Positions 35,701 to 44,700 of a stretch of DNA of 64,000 bases are shown here, piece by piece. The position numbers were made by a program, and so were the translations under genes. Origin of the DNA: Batillaria attramentaria (taxonomy: Eukaryota > Mollusca > Gastropoda > Batillariidae). Numbering within the stretch: the stretch's first letter is position 1; each line of letters opens with the position of its first letter. The notes beneath the pieces were generated by a model. The model was given only the letters and a program-made list of their open reading frames with translations. It was not told where the DNA came from and did not search any database. Where the stretch lies: the NCBI GenBank assembly GCA_018292915.2, contig JACVVK020000213.1, positions 42,501-106,500 of the forward strand, written 5' to 3'.

Positions 35701-38700
35701 CGCAAGACTGATGAGTCCTGCACAGTCTGAGGTTGCTGTCAGTGCAGAGAAGACGAAAGAGACAAGGGCTACTATAGAACGATCTGCATCAAAGCCATGC
35801 AGACAGACCTCATTAGTGCCACCATCAAAGGTGAAGAAACCAAGCTCTCTTTCCTTATCAACGTCATCAGAAAGTGATGATCTGTCATCAGACTCCTCTT
35901 TGTCTCCACTGGAAGAGCAGCCGAAGAGACCAGCACCGACAAAAAGACGAGTCGCACGGAAAGCAAAGAAACCCTCTCCTCCAGCATCAAAGCAGAATGC
36001 AGAAAACTCTCCTCGAACGCAGCAGAAGAGGTGTCCTCCTCCTAGGCAGCAGAAGAGGTGTCTGTCGGGCACAGCCGGAGGGTCACGCCCTCTGAATCTT
36101 GCGCTGGCCAAACTGCAGAACAGTCTACCCGAGGATGAGTCATCTTTGGAAAGTCTCCCTGTCGGTTCACCACTGCAAAAAAAGAAGCCACCTCTTATAA
36201 AGGAGTCTGACGAGGAAATGTCCGACAGCGAGAGCGTGTCTGTGGGCGAAACGAGAAACACGCCTGATCATACTGACTCTTCAGGGGACAGATCTTGTGT
36301 TCGTGCAGTCAAAAAATTCTCCTGGGCATCTGAGGGTTTTGCAACAGAGGATGTGCCAACGGAGAATGTGGATGCTGCAGATATCGCCGCCTCCACAGAA
36401 CGTTCGTGGTCTTTCACGTCACAGAGCAGCTGCAGCCCAAAGCAGGAAGGTCCGTGCCCGGTGTCTTCTCTAGCTCTTGACCTTGTAACAGGCAAAAGTG
36501 CTTCAGGAGAGTGTCCATCATTTGACGGCACCAGGTTTCCAGCAGATATCCACAAGCAAGAAATAAGTTGTTCAGCAAGTTCTAGGACGGAAATGGTAGA
36601 GGCCCATAAACGTACCTCACTTGTCGTAGAATCGGACTTAGTCTCTGCAGGTGATAGAAGCAAGTTCACGGAAAACGGTACAACAGAGACTGGTGCTAAT
36701 GAAGGGGTGGTTGAATCTGTTTCTGAACCATCTAAAGCTGTGAACAGCTCTGCTTTGAAGCACAGTATTTCACCAGGAGGTGTAACCGAGAGTGTTGCTG
36801 TCTGTGATACGGAAATAGAAGACGCTGGACTTGGCTCACAAGCAAACTTGAAAAGTGAGCTTGAGGAAAAGCAAGACACCACACAGTCGGTGCTCAGCAA
36901 AGCTGCTGCTTTCACTAGTGTCAGTGGAAGTGACAGGAACGACGTTCGCCCTTCCGGTTCAAGGAGCTTGAAGCCCTGTGATGAAATTTGCCTGAGTGAA
37001 ATTGAGGCTGACTGGAAGACGGAGGACTCTGCTGTCGCTCCGCACATCTTGCGGCCTAAGGCGCGTTTTTTGCCTGTGCATTCCGCTGGCGAGCCATCGC
37101 ATCCTGTCTGCAGTAGTAGCACTGTGACCTTCCCGGTGAATGGTGCTGGTGATTTATCTCCTGCCGGTGATTTAACTCCTGCTGGTGATTTAACCCCAGC
37201 TGGTGATTGTCCTTGTGCGTGTGAGCTTTCGTCTGGAGGAGGGAATGTTGACAAATCTGACAAGCAGTCAGAAGTGAGTTTGACTTCATTGACTGGATTC
37301 ACCACTGTTGACAGGGTTTCTCAGAATGAGAAGAACATAGCTGTATGTGCATCACCGAAGGAGCAATACACTGCTCATCCAAGTTGTGATCTGAAGAATT
37401 CTATAGCGGATGTGCCGGTCTCATCTGCTGACAACCCTCTTTCTTGTGTGATTTCATCATTAACCTCCGAAGAGATCTCACAGAAAATCTACAAACTTGG
37501 GTCTGAAGGTCTACAAGAGACCTCCAAAGAAATCCGTGGACTTGGATCTAAAGGTCTACGAATCAGCGAGTGTGCAGAAGCTTATGTGCAAGATTCTCCT
37601 GTGGCAGGTAGGAAAAGGTTCAAGTCCTCGTCGCCGACAGCTTTTTCATCGAAGAACAACTCCAGACAGGAAGTCAACTGTGATTCATTAGACTTAGCAC
37701 GAGCCCCTGCGAAGCTAGGACTTGACAAGTCTGCTGTGAAGGTACTTGCTGCCTCAGGTGCTGGAAACACTAAATCTGAAAGTTTGCCTGTGGTGACTGA
37801 GAGTCCAGCATCTCCGGTTCCTGAGGCTGATACGGACATGGAGCTAGAGCAGGAGCAGTCAGTCGACAAGAAGCCATCAGTCACTACTGTCAACTCTGGC
37901 AGCAAAGTACAGGTATCTTGCAAAGCTGAACTCACAGACTCTCTGTGTATTTCAGCGTCCAGCCCCTCAAACACGTGTAGAATGTTGGGTGAGTCTGCAG
38001 AAAAACAGCCTGTGTCCGTTCAAGGGCAGATCACTGACAGAACTTCCTCAGTCTCCCCAGAAGCTGGCTCTGCTGACGGTGGTGAAACTGTGGAAGACCC
38101 GACAAATTACAAGAGTGGTTCACGTAGTGTAGTAGCTGAGGCCATAGCGGAGAGACCTTCCTCAGCAGGGAGTGGTGCTGGTACCGCTCTGTGCAGTTCT
38201 CCGTCCAGCTTGCGGCCGCCTTCAACAGACAGCTCCACCACCATCATCATGTGCCAGTCTCCGTCGGGCTGGCGACCTGCCTCCACACACAGTGACACTG
38301 CCATCACTCGGGTGACTTCAGAGGACATGCAGGTCACGCGGCCATCTTCTTCCAGCATTCCCTTGGCCTTTGATGCCGAGTCTGGCGGTAAAGACACTGA
38401 CATTGTTGCTGGGATGTCAACGCAGGATTCTCTTTCAGCTGGGATGGAGACGACGTCTGCTATGGATTCAGTGAGGTAAGCAAATTACAAATTTAATTAA
38501 AATTTTATGGCAGTTGCAGTGTACCGCAGTTCAAGTTATTGAGATCAGGTGTAGTTCAGACTAAATCGTTTTACACATGTATGTTAGAATTAGCCGATTG
38601 TATGACCGTGATGTAAAGTTCTTTTATTTCAAACTCAGTGCAAAAAATCTTTTCTTTTTTTTATATGCAGGTTTCAGACTTAAAGCTCACTTTCTTTTAT

Positions 38701-41700
38701 TTTGTGCAGTTCAGTGTGTCAGTCGTGTTTAGTTTTGAGTTCTGTGCTGTGAATAATTGTAATGTGTCTGCGTTTCTCTGTATTTGAACAACCCAATTTA
38801 CTTTTCAGAATGCAAAACTAAACTCAGTACTTTCTATAGTAATTAGAATAATGATAGGTTGATACTTGGGAAATATATTGCAGAGAATTTATAATGTGTA
38901 ACTGTCTTTGAGTGATCAGATTGATATTTTTCTGATGGTAAGGTCTTTTCTTTTCAGTGCTTGTGAACCTCAAGAGGGTTCACTGTCCTGGATTTTCAGC
39001 ATGTTCCTAGAGATGCCTGACCCTGTGCTTCCTCTCCCCCCATCACCAATACCTTTGGATAGAGTTCCGTCCCCTTCGAGCACTCTCCTGTCTTGGGTGT
39101 CAAAATCAGACAGGCCGGCTGCTACATCCAAACAGTCTTCATTCAAAACAGAACCTCCTTTGTCTCCTGTGTGTGAGGAACCGCCAGTCGTCACAGACCC
39201 AAGGACGCTGTTCACAGAGTACAAGCAAGAACCCTTCGATGGCGTCGAACCTGTGAAGTCAAGACGAAAAAGGAAGAAAAAGAAGAGGGGTGGCAAGTTG
39301 AATCCGGTGGTGCCAGCCGCTCCTCCATCGAACACTTGTGGCGGCTCTGGGTCGACGGCGGCTGGTCCGCGTATAGGTGTCAAGGTCACCGCAAGTTCTT
39401 GGGATGCAAACTGGCCTCAGAGCTCCGCCCTGACTCCTGTGGAGGCTGCCAAGAGGCAGATGGCGCTAAGGCAACAAGCGGCAGCAAAGTGAGTGGGATT
39501 TCAGAAAGACAAGTTTATTGAGACCTTGTGCTCCACTCAGCCATTGCAGAAGTAAAAAAGTAAAAGTGAAGAATTTTATGAAGGATCTGGAAAATTTTGT
39601 TTCCACATCCTATGGTTAATTGGGCAATGGCGCCATGGGCAGCATTTATGTATACATTGTATAGTCGATTGCCAATAAAAATTCTCAAAGATTTTGGGGT
39701 TTTGCAAATTACCAGCAAACAACAATGTTTGATACAGTCAAACCTGTGTAAGGCGGTCACCCAAGGGACTGGGTCAAACTGACTGCCTTAGACAGGTGAC
39801 CGGGTTATCCAGGGTGGCATGTCAACAGCTAGTGTGTCAGGGGATCCTCTGGGGTGACCAGGTTAGACAGTGGTTTGGCTTATACAGGTGACCGCCTTGG
39901 CAGGTTCGACTGTATTACTATTAGTATGTCAGAAGAGTTCTGCAGGTGTTTTGTCTTTCAGCACATTTTTATGAAAGATTTCTTCTAATTTGGTCGTCTT
40001 TTTCCACAGGAGTGATGCTTCAAAATCAAACCCAAGCAGATCTGCCTCACAGAGCATGGTCACATCAGCCCCGCCTACTTTGCCAGCAAAGAGGAAAAGC
40101 TCAGAGCAACTTTGCCCTCCTAGTCAACCAAAAAGGTCTTTGGCCAACTCCGCTGCCAGCAACACACGCAGGAGAGTGGACACAGGCAGCCATAGCGCCA
40201 CACCCACACAGAAAATGGTCACCCATGTTGGTATGGATATACAAACTGGAAAAGGAGCACATGACATAAGTTCTGCTGCTATGTTTTCAGAGAAAGCAGA
40301 AACAACAGACTCTGTCAGTCCGCTCATGATAGTCACAGAGAACGGAGACGCTCTGCATAATCCTGTTTCTGTAGTATCACAGGAAGCAGAAGTGAAACCT
40401 GTCACTATGGTCACGCAGAAGAAGACAGGTGCAGTCAGCGCTGTCTCCGTGGTTACTCAGAAAAAAGGAGACGCAAGCAACCCCGTTGCTATGGATACAC
40501 AGCAAACCGGTGTCTTCAAGGCTGTTTCCATGGTAATGCAAAAGGGGTCCGAGGGTGGTAATCTTCCTACCCAAGCCAAGAACAGAGTGGACAAACTTAA
40601 AGCCAGCCCGAGTACTGTGTCTACAGTACAGACAAGAACAGAGACCACAAAAGCTGTTCCTACATCAACAAAGATGAAAAACGGTGGTGGCAGCCTTGAG
40701 GAGAAAGTTGAAGGTGAGGAAAGAATTATTTCTTACAGTGTTACCCAATTTTGTCTGTGTTTCCGATAGCTTTCACACTAAAGGGTCCTAGGGACCCTAT
40801 TTTAGAGGGTTCTTTTGTAATGTCTGAGAGTATTGTTTTTTTGTTGTTGTTTTTTTTTGCCTTTCTTTTTTGTTTTGTTTCCATTTCTGACCCCTCCGGC
40901 AGTGTTGCTGAGTTTGGTGTTGGGGTTCACATGTTTCGTCATGGTTTAACTTGCCGGTCTCCTCTTCTGGCCAGTTGTTATACTTCGAGTTGAATCATCA
41001 CTAGTCATCACTACTCACGCAAATATTCTGTCGTCAGCTCTGAGCAGAGATCGTGCAAATGGGCAGGGCGGTACCAGAAAAACGTGTGTGTCCCCTGAGA
41101 CACAGTGACTTAAATTGTCTGTGTCATTTTCAGATTTCTGTGCGCACTTTACGCACTATAGTATGTGATCAGAAATTTATGCTGATGGTGGTCGCCTCCT
41201 TGGTGCTTTCAGTTGTCGGGCTTTGTTTTTAAAATGTTCACTGCACCACAGGGCCAGAGGGTGAAGCTTTGAATACTTGCTGCTGTTAAATCTTCATCCT
41301 GCTAGTATACTGTGGCTTGTGCGATTTGCTTCTGGTTTCTGTGCCACCAGACACATGGCTACTCTCCTTCAAAAGATGAACATTCGTTTTTTTAACTTTT
41401 GTGCACTGCCTTGAGATAAGTGGTGTATATATATAGATATACAAACCAAGACAGACGCCATTCATGCAATTTCTTTTGTTATTATTTATCTGTTTTTCGA
41501 TGCAATGTTTGTACATGTAATTGTATGTTTGTGTGGAATCTGTGTTGACAGACCTGTTGGAGCAGTTCTGTGCGACACCGACCATGCGCGCAGATTCTGT
41601 CTTGGTTCAGCTTCAGCAACTTCAGTCTGTGGCGAGATGCTGGCTACCTCTTGTCCATGCTGTCATCAAGGTAAGCATACGATTACATTCAAGGAATTTG

Positions 41701-44700
41701 GGCTTAACTCTTTTCTGAGAATTGTGCAGGAGAAGTGTTATGTGTATGTCGTTATGCTGTCTTCTCAAAACGCAGGTACACCAAAATTCCCCAAACTATA
41801 CTGTTTCATCAGAGGAGGTTAAAGAGATGATGATAGTCTAGACTGCAGTGTCTTAGATCAGACTGATGACATGGTACACAACAGATAGGACATTTTGTAC
41901 CGCGCACAAGTATCCTTCGTTTTTTACTCTTTTTCGGTTTTGGCCCTATGTCAGTATGTGTGAAAATCAGGCAACGGTTCCTTAACAGCTCATTGCAACA
42001 GACGCGAGTATAATCAAAGTGCAAAACTCCCATGAAGCCAGATTAAAATCCTTGCAGACGTCCATGAATTAATTGTGATTTTTAAGGGAGGCTACAGGTG
42101 CCCAACCCCAAACTTACATGATAGAAATTGAGCTAAGCATTTCGTACCACAAGTCTAGATTCCCGATTCTTTTGGTTCCCTCCCACCGCCCGCTTGCTTT
42201 CAGTTTGGGCCACTTTATGCAAGAATCCGGCAAAAATAATGGTTCTTTAACAATTGTTTAACAAAAGAGAGTACTGCATACATTCTCCTTTAAGTAGATC
42301 TGGATACGTTCATGTTTCTGCATTTTGAGAAAAGTCAGACGTTGACTGTTGCTGTGCAGGGGAATAGTTTTATGCATAACCGAGATGTAGCAATTGTGTA
42401 AACTTTGTAAACTGCATTTTACAGCTGCTGCGACAGACAGAGGAAGACCTGCAGCCTGTGATCATTGAAGCGTGCGGCAGCAGTCGACTGAGCGCGGCCG
42501 CCAAGAAAAAGCTGAGTCAGCAGACGTTCATGGCACCCAGGGAAGTCCGCCTGTTGCATTTGCTTCTTCGCCTGATTGAAAGCGAACATGTAAGTTGTTT
42601 TTGTTATTGTTGTTTCAGTTGTATAATTTTAGAGAGCAGTTTTCCATTCACTGGATGAGTGTGAAAGTGTCATGGCTTTTTTTCCCCCTAGGAGGGAGGG
42701 GGGGGGGGGGGTGTCTAATCGTTATGGTTACTCAACCCTGCAGATTCTTCTGTTATGATGTGGCATTTTTCAACAGCGTTCAGACCGGTACCAAAGCAAA
42801 CACACAAGCAAAACAAGAGAGTCTGTGGGACACATTGCACAAACGCATTGATTTTGTTTCCGATTTTTGTACATAACAATTAAAAGTGTCACTGTTTCCA
42901 TAACAAATGTAAATTTTATAAAATACACTTACTGGACATTTTCCCTGCTGACAGGCTTGTGACAGAAAGCAGCTGATGGAGTGTCTATGGGCGGCCATCT
43001 TTGCCCGAGAGACAACACGTGTTGTGGGACAAGCAGCCTTGTGGTGAGTTGGTGTAATGTATAATTTACTGTACATGTAGTTGTCCTCATGATGTCGTTT
43101 CGTGGGTGAGCGATTCAGTCTGTTAGGTTTAGCAGCCTCCTAACTCGTGATATTTTCCTGGTTATCATTTCCCAGCGTATTTTGGTTTGGTGCATTTTTG
43201 TACATCTGTGGACAATTACATTTTTCTTATTTCTGTGTGTGGTTGTGTGTCTCTCACTCTTTGTCTGGCTCACAGTTTGCATACATGTAAATATGTTTGT
43301 TGTCTGAGAATACTTGGCAATTTCTCCTTGAGGGATGAATAAAGTCTACCTTATCTTAATTCTTACCTAACCTTACCTTACCATACTGTACCGTTCTGTA
43401 TCTTAACTACATGTACCACCAGTTGGCTACTTGGAATATGACTTTCTGTGCTAGGTTCAAGGGAAGATGTCATATATCTGAACAAATTTAACAGCTCTTG
43501 CCAACAGCAGGCATACTTGCAGCTGCTTGTAAGGTATTAACGTCAGAGTTCTGTTTCAGCCGTTTGTTCGTGGGTCTGTGCGGAGCTGAGGGACATGTGG
43601 AAGAGGTTCGAGTCCTGGCTTACAATGTCATGCGCTGCAGATACCTCAACTATGTGTCCTTGACCTTTGCCATTGCTGCTGCCTGGCCCAAAGCTCTTAG
43701 CAGAAACGGTGGATCAGGTAAGAGCAGTATGTTGTAAATTTTACTAAAATCTGACGCACAAACAATTCTTGTAAGACAGAAAACTAAAGAAATGAATTGA
43801 TTTGATGAATTGATTTCTTTGCACGTGTTCCAAAACAGTATATGGCCATTGATCTCACCATGAGACGATCTTCAGCTCATCTGAAAATAGTCTAACAGTT
43901 ACATGGTAGGGGGATAAAGTTGTATCAGAAATACTTCAACAGGAGAAAAATTTCCTTGGGATCATTGTTTTAAAGGAAATTATGAATTTAATTTTCTGAT
44001 TATTTTATTACAACTGCCATTTAGGCAGAATGTCTTCTCACTTGATCATTACTCGAGGACATTGTACTTCATGATTTTTTTTGATTTTTTTTTTTTAATC
44101 TTTCTGTTTCAGTTGATGTTGGTATCCTGACTGTGATGGAACATGTTATCATGACCGTAATTTCAGCCAACCCGGCACTGGCAAAGGTGACGTGTTTCTT
44201 AGTGACTGTAATGTATTGTAGTGTGTGAGAGAATGTGTGTGATCTGCATGAGCGTGCGTGTTGGGTTCAGCCCATGGCACTTTAATCCAAGTATTTGGGA
44301 TAAAGCGCCTATATTAATGCGCTCATTATTATTAACTCATTCTACCCAGCGCCCGAGTAGACCACGGGCAGCCTTGCCTGCACTGCCAGCCTGCGCCCGA
44401 GCTGTACACGTGCATGAAACTCGTTTCGCGAAACCGGATCGTTTGCGGTAAAAGCTAACCTAAGAAACAGTCCAAGGGAAGTAACTCGTAGTCTACTTCC
44501 TTCCTGTTTGACGCACGGAAATTTTGAATCAGAGCGTTTTTCAGGCGCGTATTTGACAAATTTGTGAGCGCTATGTCCAAACATCGGCGCCTGACTGCCA
44601 AGCAAGTGGCAAATGAGATACTTATGGACTCAGATTCAGATTTTGAACCCGAAAATTTGGAAATATTGTCGAATTCAACGTGTTTAGACCTGCATGATGC

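Noticed and set aside
34906..36261. Long minus-strand open frame (451 codons) opposite ICE1 exon 13
   Set aside because: It is the shadow of a Ser/Glu-rich coding exon on the other strand; composition (Ser/Phe/Leu/Gly) and lack of any domain fit antisense translation.
36268..37305. Minus-strand open frame of 345 codons opposite ICE1
   Set aside because: Same reason: antisense of a real exon with no independent splice or start signals.
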